Shown piece after piece: positions 24,754 to 33,237 of a DNA stretch of 64,000 nucleotides. The translations under genes were made by a program, and so were the position numbers. The notes beneath the pieces were generated by a model that worked only from the letters and a program-made list of their open reading frames with translations, was not told where the DNA came from and searched no databases. Every line of letters begins with the position of its first letter. Position 1 is the stretch's first letter. This stretch comes from Firmicutes bacterium UBA3738. GTDB lineage: Bacteria > Bacillota > Clostridia > Peptostreptococcales > Anaerovoracaceae. The stretch covers positions 27,696 through 91,695 of the forward strand of contig DFGY01000062.1 in NCBI GenBank assembly GCA_002372505.1, in the 5' to 3' direction.

Positions 24754-26805
24754 ATGATATTAAAAAAAATTGAATTTGAAATAGCCAGCAAGGAAATATC
24801 ACAAGCTGTATCCGGCAGATTCGATAACGACTATTCAAAGCGTGTAGAATACATCCGTTTGCTGGGAAGTCTGAATGAGCAGCTGATGAAATCATTCAAA
24901 GGATCCGGTAATACTTTTTTTGCGGCGCTGACTAAAGGAGTGGATAACAGGATGTCTGCCATTTTAGCTTATGACATCAAAACCCACACTGAACAGGAAT
25001 GCATATCGATCATTTCAAAAGTTATAGGCAAAGCCAAGATACTTTCCTGCCGTGAAATCACGATCACGGACTTTTCAGCGAAGCTGGGAGAGGTAGAAGG
25101 TATTCCAACAAACTCCATTATTCACACACTTGGTCTGGACATATATGCCACTGCTTCCCTTTTTCATAGTCCTGCGTATGAAATATCTGAAGACATCAAG
25201 GACAAGAAAAGATACCCTAAAGAAAAGTGTCTTATGGAAGCGAAAAAAATCATGGCATCAAAAAGTTTTTTGGATGAAATAAGCCGGATCTATTCAAGGA
25301 AAAACACAAGGAAATACTACGGCCACCCTGTGCACTATTACATTTCTGCCGGCTCCTGCGGAGCTGCAAAAGATATCACTGATATTCTAATTACAGCACT
25401 TCTGCACAACAACAGACTTCCCGGGGGCCGAGTCACAACAGTCAGCAACATTACTGATAAAGCATCGAAAGAAGTCAACTTCAAAAACATATTTCCGTCA
25501 TGCCGTGGCGGCACCGTGATCGTAGATCTTTCAGCGGAATACGAGATAAACAACTACGCAACAGGATATTTATCAATTGCAAAGGAACTGGGTAATCAGC
25601 TCGGCAAATACGGAAATGATACCCTGTTCATTTTCGTCGACATATCCGGCAGCTCAGTGATACGCGGCGAGACTCTGACAGGGATCCTGGCAAACGGAGA
25701 TATAATTGAGATCGAAGAGGGCTACGGCGACTACCGGCAGGCAGTTTCATATCTCCGTGATCTGGCGCAAAGAAGCGAATTCAGTCAGTACGCCGACGAT
25801 GATCTGCAAACTTATCTTCCCGAAAAAGAATCATATAATGTTTCTGATATTTTTTTCGCTTACGAGAGATGGTACGGCAAGGGGCTCAAAACTCATATTT
25901 ATCCTGCTTATGCCGAAATAGATACATATCATATCGAGGCCGAAAAACCGAAGAGCAGACCCTATGACAAACTGATGGAAATGATCGGGCTCGATGATAT
26001 AAAAAAGACCATTGACCGGGTCATAGATTCATCAAAGATCCAGACTATACGGCATGACATGGGATTATCGTCCGTCGTTACCCTTCCCCATATGATGTTC
26101 TACGGCAATCCCGGCTCTGCGAAAACCAGCGTTGCCAGGCTGATGGCTCAGATTCTCAAAGAAGAAGGGGTTCTAAAAAGCGGCCATCTCGTCGAATGTT
26201 CCCGAAGCGACTTGGTCGGAAAGTATGTGGGATGGACCGCTCAAATAGTAGAAGACAAATTCAAATCTGCCAAAGGTGGTATACTGTTCATAGACGAGGC
26301 TTATTCCCTTGCCGATGGCAGCAATACTTACGGACAGGAAGCAATCAATATGATAGTTCAGCTGATGGAGAACTACAGAAACGATGTTCTGGTCGTCTTT
26401 GCAGGATATCCGGAGAAAATGAAAGACTTCATCCGCACCAACGAAGGTCTGAAGAGCAGGATCGCCTTTCATCTGCATTTTAAAGATTATGACCCTGAGG
26501 AGATGGTCAGCATACTCAAGCTGATGGCCAAAGAAAAGGAATTGAATCTCACTGCAGGAGCACTAAATAAATGCAGATCCGTTTTCGAAGAAGTCTGCTG
26601 TCTCTCTGATTTTGGCAATGGAAGATACGCCCGGAATCTCCTAGAACAGGCTCAGATGAATCAAGCGGAAAGGCTCTTTCGGATCGGCGAACCAAAAGAG
26701 ATTACAAAAGAAGATATCAAGTTGATAAAAGCATGCGACATAGAATCCGTGAAGCAGATGGGCAATGAACCTGAAAAAATCAAAAAAATTGGATTCAGTA
26801 TATAA
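24754..26805 (+). CDS. AAA+ ATPase, CbxX/SpoVK-like, with a second degenerate ATPase-like half
   Basis: 683 residues; ATG behind GCGGAGGG. The C-terminal half (about 400-660) is a CbbX/SpoVK-type AAA+ module. Walker A is FYGNPGSAKTSVA, with Ala where most have Gly. Walker B is GGILFIDEAYSLADG. Sensor 1 lies in VLVVFAGYPEKMKDF. The arginine-finger region reads NEGLKSRIAFHLHFKDY. The N-terminal half has weaker echoes of the same fold: YISAGSCGAAKDITDILI in a Walker A position and GGTVIVDLSAEYE in a Walker B position. So it may be a two-ring or double-module remodeller with one dead site. It heads the plus-strand operon behind palindrome site 3. Confidence 0.8.
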   Translation: MILKKIEFEIASKEISQAVSGRFDNDYSKRVEYIRLLGSLNEQLMKSFKGSGNTFFAALTKGVDNRMSAILAYDIKTHTEQECISIISKVIGKAKILSCREITITDFSAKLGEVEGIPTNSIIHTLGLDIYATASLFHSPAYEISEDIKDKKRYPKEKCLMEAKKIMASKSFLDEISRIYSRKNTRKYYGHPVHYYISAGSCGAAKDITDILITALLHNNRLPGGRVTTVSNITDKASKEVNFKNIFPSCRGGTVIVDLSAEYEINNYATGYLSIAKELGNQLGKYGNDTLFIFVDISGSSVIRGETLTGILANGDIIEIEEGYGDYRQAVSYLRDLAQRSEFSQYADDDLQTYLPEKESYNVSDIFFAYERWYGKGLKTHIYPAYAEIDTYHIEAEKPKSRPYDKLMEMIGLDDIKKTIDRVIDSSKIQTIRHDMGLSSVVTLPHMMFYGNPGSAKTSVARLMAQILKEEGVLKSGHLVECSRSDLVGKYVGWTAQIVEDKFKSAKGGILFIDEAYSLADGSNTYGQEAINMIVQLMENYRNDVLVVFAGYPEKMKDFIRTNEGLKSRIAFHLHFKDYDPEEMVSILKLMAKEKELNLTAGALNKCRSVFEEVCCLSDFGNGRYARNLLEQAQMNQAERLFRIGEPKEITKEDIKLIKACDIESVKQMGNEPEKIKKIGFSI

Positions 26806-26808
26806 AAT

Positions 26809-26840
26809 GCTCAATTTTTTGGGCATACGGTCGCTATAAT
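26809..26840 (+). promoter_or_regulatory. Palindromic operator and -10 box, site 4
   Basis: GCTCAATTTTTTGGGC (26809-26824; one mismatch to the palindrome), a 10-bp gap, perfect TATAAT (26835-26840). It lies between the AAA+ gene and the 125-residue gene, giving the three small genes their own regulated start. Confidence 0.7.
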
Positions 26841-26890
26841 TAACATTGAAAGTTGATTTCATAGCATTCTTAAATAAAGGAGCATTCGAA

Positions 26891-27268
26891 ATGAGTAACA
26901 AAAGAAAATACGAACCTATCGAGACTTATCGCTACAATAATGTTTGTAAGAATTGCAAAAACATCTATTATTATTTTAAAGACGAAGAATATGCTATAAT
27001 TAAATGCGAGCATAATGTGGCGACCTGCCTGCTCAACGGAGCCATGCAATTTGTTTATCGGAAACCCGGAGAAGAACTAATCAAATCTGAAGTGCCCCTG
27101 CATATTTGTAAGAATTGCAAAAACACATATTATGATTTAGAAGACGACGGATATGTTCTTAAATGCAGGCATAATATGGCAGGCTGCCTGTCCAACGATG
27201 CCACGCATTTTGTTTACCGGAAACCCGGAGAGGAAATCGCCAAATCCGATGTGATTCTATCCGAATAA
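26891..27268 (+). CDS. Tandem-duplicated small zinc-binding-like protein
   Basis: 125 residues from the ATG at 26891 behind AAAGGAG. An ATG at 26846 would fall at the transcription start and is not used. Two repeats of ~50 residues each carry CKNCKN-x-YY, then KCEHNVATC or KCRHNMAGC, then FVYRKPGEE. The CxxC...C.H....C spacing suggests one metal site per repeat. The two repeats are so similar that the duplication is recent. No known family. Member of the palindrome-controlled plus-strand transcript. Confidence 0.65.
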   Translation: MSNKRKYEPIETYRYNNVCKNCKNIYYYFKDEEYAIIKCEHNVATCLLNGAMQFVYRKPGEELIKSEVPLHICKNCKNTYYDLEDDGYVLKCRHNMAGCLSNDATHFVYRKPGEEIAKSDVILSE

Positions 27269-27307
27269 TTCGTATATTGTTATAAATGATAAGGACAGGG
27301 AATTGAA

Positions 27308-27586
27308 ATGTTTGATAATAAAGTAATCAAGAAAATAATAGCTTCAGGATGTGATGAGTCTTTTATAGAGGATGTGCATTCTTTATTCGATATTGTTCGA
27401 TGTGATGACTGCCATACCCAAAAAGAAAAAGAACTCATCGTTTACAATTGTAAAAGCACTGTGGAAAGAATCAATGCTGTGGCAGAAGAGAAAGGCTTTG
27501 AAAGGTTTTATACAAAAGATGAACACATCGATTTTGAGAAAGATTTAAGAGATTATGTATTGGGCGTAGTCAAGCAAATGATGTAA
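27308..27586 (+). CDS. Hypothetical 92-residue helical protein
   Basis: ATG at 27308 after GGACAGGG, 39 bp past the zinc-binding-like gene. It is mainly helical and acidic, with CDDCHTQKEKE near residue 37 (CxxCH). No family recognised. Probably cotranscribed from palindrome site 4. Confidence 0.55.
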   Translation: MFDNKVIKKIIASGCDESFIEDVHSLFDIVRCDDCHTQKEKELIVYNCKSTVERINAVAEEKGFERFYTKDEHIDFEKDLRDYVLGVVKQMM

Positions 27587-27607
27587 TAATTCAGGAGATC
27601 AAATGAT

Positions 27608-28240
27608 ATGGAGAAAAAGATTCTGGCTTTGACAAAAGACGGAAAGTTAGCATTTTGCTCAGCAAAACCAGATGGTAGATGCAAAGACAGGTGCGATCAC
27701 GCAGACCACCAAAAGTTTTATCAGACAGCTCAGGATTTTATAACGCAATTAGGCATGAACGGGATCAAGCTTGAGAAAGATGATGAAATAAAGAGAGCTG
27801 TGTATTTAAAACGGAATATTGAAAATCTGCACTTTCCAACAGATTATCATAAGAAATTGAAAGAAGATATCAGTTGGATAAAATATATCATTACTAACAA
27901 TCCGGCACAGGAAAAGAACTCGAGAATAATAAAAAACTATTATGAGTTCATTTACAAGTCTGATGCACTATTTGCAGTAATAGGCTATAGCGCATCAGGT
28001 ATTAAAGATAAGCAAGAACAATATAAGCAGATAGATAGCAAGCGAAGAGATTTTCATAATGCCACACTTGGAGCTTTTGCTTCTATGGTTGCAGATTGCA
28101 AGCAAAAAATCGGTATAGATATTTATGACAAAGATTATAAAGAGATATTAAAAGCACAGAGTGAATACGGAGGGGAACGAACCAGGGTCGCCAACTATCT
28201 GTATGATGTCATCAAATATTATAATGATGTTGACGATTAG
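27608..28240 (+). CDS. Hypothetical 210-residue protein with Cys/His cluster
   Basis: ATG behind CAGGAGATC, 21 bp after the 92-residue gene. Residues 15-35 hold FCSAKPDGRCKDRCDHADHQ, a Cys/His-rich cluster that could bind metal. The rest is helical and Lys-rich. No family recognised. Last gene of the plus-strand unit; it ends only ~30 bp before the outermost tRNA-Pro fragment. Confidence 0.55.
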   Translation: MEKKILALTKDGKLAFCSAKPDGRCKDRCDHADHQKFYQTAQDFITQLGMNGIKLEKDDEIKRAVYLKRNIENLHFPTDYHKKLKEDISWIKYIITNNPAQEKNSRIIKNYYEFIYKSDALFAVIGYSASGIKDKQEQYKQIDSKRRDFHNATLGAFASMVADCKQKIGIDIYDKDYKEILKAQSEYGGERTRVANYLYDVIKYYNDVDD

Positions 28241-28272
28241 CTTTATTCAATCTTTTTTTAATCCATCTTGAA

Positions 28273-28411
28273 TGAAAAACAGGGGTAATTAGGGGGTATA
28301 TTATGGATTTCCGCCAAAATGAAAAATCCTCGGAACGCTTGAATTTCCAAGGATTTTTTTATGGTCGGAGAGACAGGATTTGAACCTGCGGCCACCTGAC
28401 CCCCAGTCAGG
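28273..28411. repeat. Displaced tRNA-Pro 3' end with terminator (att copy 1, outermost)
   Basis: 28362-28411 repeats the last 50 bp of tRNA-Pro (45021-45070) exactly. About 85 bp before it repeat the tRNA terminator region, with AACAGGGGTAATTAGGGGG. Right of the tRNA fragment sequence diverges and carries three TTTCCACCAC-type units (28447-28483), unlike the other copies. No 5' half is present, so it is not a tRNA gene. Confidence 0.8.
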
Positions 28412-28640
28412 GTGAGACCGTCGTGATTTCAATGCTTTCAGCGATTGTTTCCACCACGATTTCCACCACAGTTTCCACCACTAAATTTTTCCAAATGTAT
28501 AAATATGCGCGATTCCGGATAGTGCAAAGCGATCTCTACATTAGCGATTTTAATAATATGCAGTAAACATCAGCTTACCAATTACACTAAGCATTCCATT
28601 TCTATTTCAAATACATATGAGTCGCTCATCAATATCTATA

Positions 28641-30266
28641 TTAAAATCTAAAGGGCTCTTTTTTACGACCAGCCGCAAAATCGATTTCTTCGAAAAGAGC
28701 GCGACATTTTTCATATTGCGATAGCTTCAGTTGTTCTATAACATCATCGACATATTTTTCACCATGTTCGAGTTTTATCAATCCCTTAATATACTCTGCT
28801 GCCTCATGATAGATTTTTCTGCTTTTTTCTCCAGTAAGCGAAGAAAAGAAACTATTTGTAAAAAACTTTTTCAATTCAGGCTCATACTTCTCTGCAAGAA
28901 AATCTACATTTCTTATTATTTCAAATCGACTCCCTTTCTCATTAAGCAAATTGAACAGCTTTTCTTTTTCGTCAGTGAATCTATACAACGTTACCAGATG
29001 GCCAAGATTTTTCGTGAGCTTTTCTATTCTTTTTTCACATTCTGATAACCAGCCTGCATCCTTTAAATGTTGCAGCGGAACTGTATCATTATTGTTCAGA
29101 TAATCATATAAATAGTACTCTTTCAAGATTTCTTTATCACCACATTTTTCATACAACTTATTTAACAAGAATGGAATGTACTGTTTGTTGTATAGTGGTT
29201 TTTTATTTATTTCTTTCGATATGGCACAATAAAGCCCTTTGACATCAGGTGCACTCTCTATGCAAAAGCAGATATACTCTTTGTACTTTGCATTTTTGAT
29301 CATAGTACTTACCATGTCATCCATTTCGGGCTTTTCAATAATGCAAATTGCAATAAGCACATTTGATTTTGGGCACGTATTTCGAATCCCCATTGATTTC
29401 AAACGAGCGAACCGATCATTCAAACCGGTTACATATTGTTTCTTCTGTTCTTTGGATAAATGCTTTGATAAATGCTCTGCGATCCATCGATAATCATCAT
29501 ACACCGCCAGATCATCTTTCATGAAAAGTTCATTCAAATCGCTTCTATATTCTTTATTTCTCCATAGAGATGATATTTTTCTCTTTTCCACATCGCTTAG
29601 CATAGGCTGAGAATAGTCTTTCCATTCACTGTCATTATCTCTCTGTAGAAGGATCAAGCGAGAATTCAGTTTGTCTAATAGAACACTGGCTCCATTTTTA
29701 TTGCCGATAAATTCTGAATACCTATGCTTCAGATATTTGTTGAAAGTCTCTTTTTTGTCTTTCATCAATTCAACACGAAGAATCATCCTTAATTCTTCCG
29801 GTGTCATATTGTCTAGAAAATCATCCAGTAGCTCATCATAATACAAAATGCCAAATCCTTCATTCAACAATTTTGTCAGAGAACTATTACAAATCCTGCT
29901 CTTATCCAGTGAATATTCCATTTCTCTTTCTTCTTCATAATAGTCATGGTTGGTCTCCCTGCAATCATCATAGTCTTCATAATAGTCAGCCTTTTCCGGA
30001 AAGGCGGCCATCCATAATGCTGCCATATGCTTGCACATATTTCCGCTTTCCGCATACGGACAATCACAACTGGATTTAAGTGGTTCATTTATTTTAATTG
30101 TCACTGAATAGGGCTTGTCTTCGCTTCCCTCAACCAGTCCTTTGTATTCATAAGTATCTGTTTGCTCTATTTCCAGCACAAAATCGCGAGAATAATAATC
30201 ATATCCTCTGGCTACGATTCTTTCATCAAAGTAACTCATATAGCTATTGACTTTTTCTTTGGTCAT
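28641..30266 (-). CDS. SWIM zinc-finger protein
   Basis: 541 residues; ATG behind TGGAGAG. The SWIM motif CDCPYAESGNMCKH (CxC...CxH) near residues 69-82 is expected to bind zinc and contact DNA or protein. The N-terminal FDERIVARGYDYYSRD is typical of SWIM proteins linked to SNF2 helicases, but no helicase is nearby. The remaining ~430 residues are helical. It follows the DUF4143-type ATPase gene by 24 bp on the same strand, so the two form an operon inside one island segment. Role unknown. Confidence 0.75.
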   Translation of the reverse strand: MTKEKVNSYMSYFDERIVARGYDYYSRDFVLEIEQTDTYEYKGLVEGSEDKPYSVTIKINEPLKSSCDCPYAESGNMCKHMAALWMAAFPEKADYYEDYDDCRETNHDYYEEEREMEYSLDKSRICNSSLTKLLNEGFGILYYDELLDDFLDNMTPEELRMILRVELMKDKKETFNKYLKHRYSEFIGNKNGASVLLDKLNSRLILLQRDNDSEWKDYSQPMLSDVEKRKISSLWRNKEYRSDLNELFMKDDLAVYDDYRWIAEHLSKHLSKEQKKQYVTGLNDRFARLKSMGIRNTCPKSNVLIAICIIEKPEMDDMVSTMIKNAKYKEYICFCIESAPDVKGLYCAISKEINKKPLYNKQYIPFLLNKLYEKCGDKEILKEYYLYDYLNNNDTVPLQHLKDAGWLSECEKRIEKLTKNLGHLVTLYRFTDEKEKLFNLLNEKGSRFEIIRNVDFLAEKYEPELKKFFTNSFFSSLTGEKSRKIYHEAAEYIKGLIKLEHGEKYVDDVIEQLKLSQYEKCRALFEEIDFAAGRKKEPFRF

Positions 30267-30290
30267 TTTTTCTCTCCAGAAGATTTGTTT

Positions 30291-31598
30291 TCAATCTTTC
30301 AAGCATCCTACAGGAATCACTTTTACTCCATTTTCTGTTGTATAAGCCATTGGAGCATTCCCACATATTATGATAAGGAGCGATGGCTCTCGATATTCTA
30401 TCCCCGGATGCGCTTCATTCAACCTGGCCTTTTCATTATGTTCACGTATAACCTTAGTAAATTTTATCAAGTTCTCTTCCGCTGCCGGCACAGCATTTGA
30501 TCCTGTTTTTATTTCAATCAAGGCATAACGCCCATCGTTTAACTGCAGTACTGCATCTGCCTCAAGCCCATTGCTGTCGCTATAATGCATCAGTCTGGCA
30601 TCGTGTGCTTGTGCAAAAACAAGAAGGTCCCTAAGCACCATATTTTCGAAGGCATGACCAAACAAATCAAGATCATTATTAAAATAGTCCGGAGATACAC
30701 CCAACGAAGCCAGCGCGATAGACGGATCAATGAATATATGCTTCTTTGCAGCTCTAATCGATGTCTTTGAACGTATTTGTGGTGTCCATGCATCGATATC
30801 CTTTAATACGAATAATTTTTCAAGAGCTGTAATGTATGACGAAATTGTGACATCCGACATGTCATGATTTGACCGAACATCCGAATATATATTCTTTCTC
30901 TTCGCAAGTGTTGCCATATTTCTGGCATAAGACCAAATAATCGTCCTAGCCCATTCCTGATTTCGTTTCACATCATCGATCGTACTAATATCCTTTAGAT
31001 ATATTTGTTTAAAATAATCTCTTGCAATTTCAAGCTTTGACGCATCCGAAGAGAGCGCCAGGCATCTTGGCCAGCCACCCCTGCAGACCGCAAAAAACAA
31101 CTCCTCTAACTTTGTATTACACTTCTGCCCATCAATAATAAAGTCTTCATCGTCAAACAGTTTCTTCAACGAAATCGAGCCATTCGATTCTCCTGTCTCA
31201 TACAAGGTCATTGGATACATCATAATACTTGTAATCCTTCCGGTGCCTGTATGCGGTGTATCCACATCTTTGCTGGTTGAACCTGTAAGATAGTATTCCC
31301 CAACAGACTCCGGCTCATCATCACAAGCTTTTCTTATCGCGCCCCATATTTTAGGAGCATCTTGCCATTCATCAAAAAGAATTGGCTTTTCATTATTCAA
31401 AAATAGTTTGGGCGAGGTGTTTGCAACAGCCAGATAGCCTTCTCTCCTTTCTTCGTCCTGAAACTCTATAATTGTCTTGCAGCGTTCCTGTGAAGTACGC
31501 GTCTTGCCGCATCCTTTTGGCCCAATTATATTTATCGCATTAAACGCTTCTTTTTTCTTATCGATCTCTGAATCTACGATTCTTCGTATATAGTCCAT
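30291..31598 (-). CDS. AAA_14/DUF4143-type ATPase
   Basis: 435 residues; ATG behind AAAGGGAGAATG. Walker A is IIGPKGCGKTRTS near residue 26, Walker B ILFDEWQDAP near 73, and the sensor-like segment EYYLTGSTSKD. The C-terminal DUF4143 region (about 200-400) has a PD-(D/E)xK-like pattern: LEADAVLQLNDGRYALIEIKTG (D...E.K). These proteins are very common near mobile elements; their substrate is unknown. First gene of a two-gene unit with the SWIM protein. Three 23-bp repeats lie upstream. Confidence 0.85.
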   Translation of the reverse strand: MDYIRRIVDSEIDKKKEAFNAINIIGPKGCGKTRTSQERCKTIIEFQDEERREGYLAVANTSPKLFLNNEKPILFDEWQDAPKIWGAIRKACDDEPESVGEYYLTGSTSKDVDTPHTGTGRITSIMMYPMTLYETGESNGSISLKKLFDDEDFIIDGQKCNTKLEELFFAVCRGGWPRCLALSSDASKLEIARDYFKQIYLKDISTIDDVKRNQEWARTIIWSYARNMATLAKRKNIYSDVRSNHDMSDVTISSYITALEKLFVLKDIDAWTPQIRSKTSIRAAKKHIFIDPSIALASLGVSPDYFNNDLDLFGHAFENMVLRDLLVFAQAHDARLMHYSDSNGLEADAVLQLNDGRYALIEIKTGSNAVPAAEENLIKFTKVIREHNEKARLNEAHPGIEYREPSLLIIICGNAPMAYTTENGVKVIPVGCLKD

Positions 31599-31659
31599 GC
31601 ACTTTCATTCTCCCTTTCATATGTCTATTATTCCACAGACAAGGCGAAACATCAAGTTG

Positions 31660-31735
31660 TGTTTTGTGTTTTTCGACTATTTTGTTTTGTGTTTTTCGAC
31701 TATTTTGTTTTGCGTTTTTCGACTATTTTATTTTG
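31660..31735. repeat. Three 23-bp direct repeats upstream of the ATPase gene
   Basis: GTTTTGTGTTTTTCGACTAT plus TTT occurs three times head to tail with one base change in the last copy. It lies 60-140 bp before the ATPase start codon and next to a tRNA-Pro fragment. It could be a protein-binding iteron set or a replication slippage array. Confidence 0.65.
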
Positions 31736-31752
31736 CAAGTTGTCAAAGTAGG

Positions 31753-31886
31753 TTTTCCAAGGATTATTGATGGCCTAAGAGACAGGATTGGCAGCCTGCG
31801 GCCACCTGACCCCCAGTCAGTACTTAGTTGCTTATTTTTCAATGGCTATACGGTTTATGGCAACCTATATGGCAACCTAATAATTG
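31753..31886. repeat. Degraded displaced tRNA-Pro 3' end (att copy 2)
   Basis: AGAGACAGGATTGGCAGCCTG with CGGCCACCTGACCCCCAGTC is a decayed copy of the tRNA-Pro 3' end. It is followed by TACTTAGTTGCTTATTTTTC and a paired GGCAACCTATATGGCAACC tail that also follows copies 3 and 4. The decay suggests it is an old insertion junction. Confidence 0.7.
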
Positions 31887-32058
31887 ACGGAATTATCAAA
31901 TGCTTATTATGTTGATTATTATTGAATTGACAGCATCCAAAATCAAATGATTCAAATTCAACCTATGCAAAATACACAAAGAGAACAAAAGGACATGGTA
32001 CAAACAGTATTTCTATAAAGTGCGTTTACAAAAAAGTAAAATAGCATGACAGAAAAAT

Positions 32059-32086
32059 GAGGCGGAAGTTTTTTCGGATCCGCCTC
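32059..32086 (-). terminator. Terminator of the membrane protein gene
   Basis: Minus strand: GAGGCGGA and TCCGCCTC form an 8-bp stem, followed by ATTTTT. It lies 65 bp past the stop at 32151. Confidence 0.75.
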
Positions 32087-32150
32087 ATTTGCTTTTAAAC
32101 TTAATAGTCGTTAATATGTCTCGCTGCAATGCGTCCTGTGCGGGTGCTGC

Positions 32151-32792
32151 TTACAGCATATTCTTTGTCTGACTCAGCACCTTAAGGAAAAGGATGTAAG
32201 CGATCACAGATACAACTGCGATAACGATGGCGATTATACCTGCTATTACCACCATTTCTTTTGCACTTATGAATGCCAGTACGACTCCCAGCAGAATGGA
32301 TACGACATACAGCGCCGTGATTAATTTTACCGTGCTGGAAGCCAGTTTTTCAACATGTTCATCTCCTACTCTCTTTGCCAGAAAACCGCAGCCCTGGATG
32401 ATATATATGGTTACCATAAGGTTGCAGAAATTGCTAAGTACGCCGGTTATATCTTTTGCCATCTCGTTATTTCCAAAGAATCCGGCTACAAACGCAACTA
32501 CCAGTCCGCCTATCAGAAAAGCCATTGCTTTTTTGAACTCGGGTTCTTCCTTGGATGCTCTGCTTATACCGACGACCTGGAATATGAAAGCTAAAACCAC
32601 AGCAGCCAAGCCTAGTATCGCTACCAATCCTATTCCGGCCATTCCGCCTTCTGTAATATTCGTTGCACCTCCGTTAGTAGCGGATATTACAATGATCACG
32701 CTTGAAACTGCTGCCAGAATAATCGCACATATACTCAGGATCTCACCGATGTAGATCAATCCGACGCCTTTTTTTGCACTATTCAATTCCAT
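32151..32792 (-). CDS. Multi-pass membrane protein of unknown function
   Basis: About 213 residues from the ATG at 32792 (GGAAG upstream; a GTG three codons earlier overlaps the ribosome site). About five to six hydrophobic segments: IGEILSICAIILAAVSSVII, GIGLVAILGLAAVVLAFIF, FLIGGLVVAFVAGFF, MVTIYIIQGCGFLA, LITALYVVSILLGVVLAFI and MVVIAGIIAIVIAVVSVIAY. No transporter signature is seen. It lies in the island segment that also holds the clostripain-like protease. Confidence 0.65.
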   Translation of the reverse strand: MELNSAKKGVGLIYIGEILSICAIILAAVSSVIIVISATNGGATNITEGGMAGIGLVAILGLAAVVLAFIFQVVGISRASKEEPEFKKAMAFLIGGLVVAFVAGFFGNNEMAKDITGVLSNFCNLMVTIYIIQGCGFLAKRVGDEHVEKLASSTVKLITALYVVSILLGVVLAFISAKEMVVIAGIIAIVIAVVSVIAYILFLKVLSQTKNML

Positions 32793-33237
32793 TTTTACCA
32801 CTTCCTTTTTTTTTCGTTATTTTCGAATCCTTGATGCAGGCATTTAACGATGCCTTCAAACTCGTTTGATAGTTATATTTTATAATTCCACTAGTATTTT
32901 AACACATATTCTCTTCATTAGCCACTTCTTGTTGTTAGACGCTGCGGGAAAAAGGGAAATTTATCAAGTTAACACCAAAAGAAAAAAATGAAAAGAGCAT
33001 TGACGGAATGAAGATATACACTGAAGAACAGGAGGTGCGTATGAATCGGTTGCACAACTTGCAGCTGCTTTTTCTTCGGTGGGGATCAAATGCCGGGATA
33101 TCCACCATCCCAAACCACTCTTTTCGTCAAGAAACAGTAAAAAGTCAATTGCCCGAGTCATTTGACAATAAGAGAATTGCATTGATACAATATATTTTAT
33201 ATATGAATTAACAACAGCAGCGGAGGAGTTTTACGAT
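32793..33237. other. Intergenic region upstream of the protease gene
   Basis: 445 bp. A 56-codon plus-strand frame at 33041 has an AGGAGGTG ribosome site but no coding character I trust. The protease ribosome site GCGGAGGAG is at its end. No strong hairpin. Confidence 0.4.

Noticed and set aside
33041..33211. A 56-codon plus-strand frame with a strong AGGAGGTG site
   Set aside because: No coding character or homologous motif that I recognise; kept only as a note in the intergenic entry.
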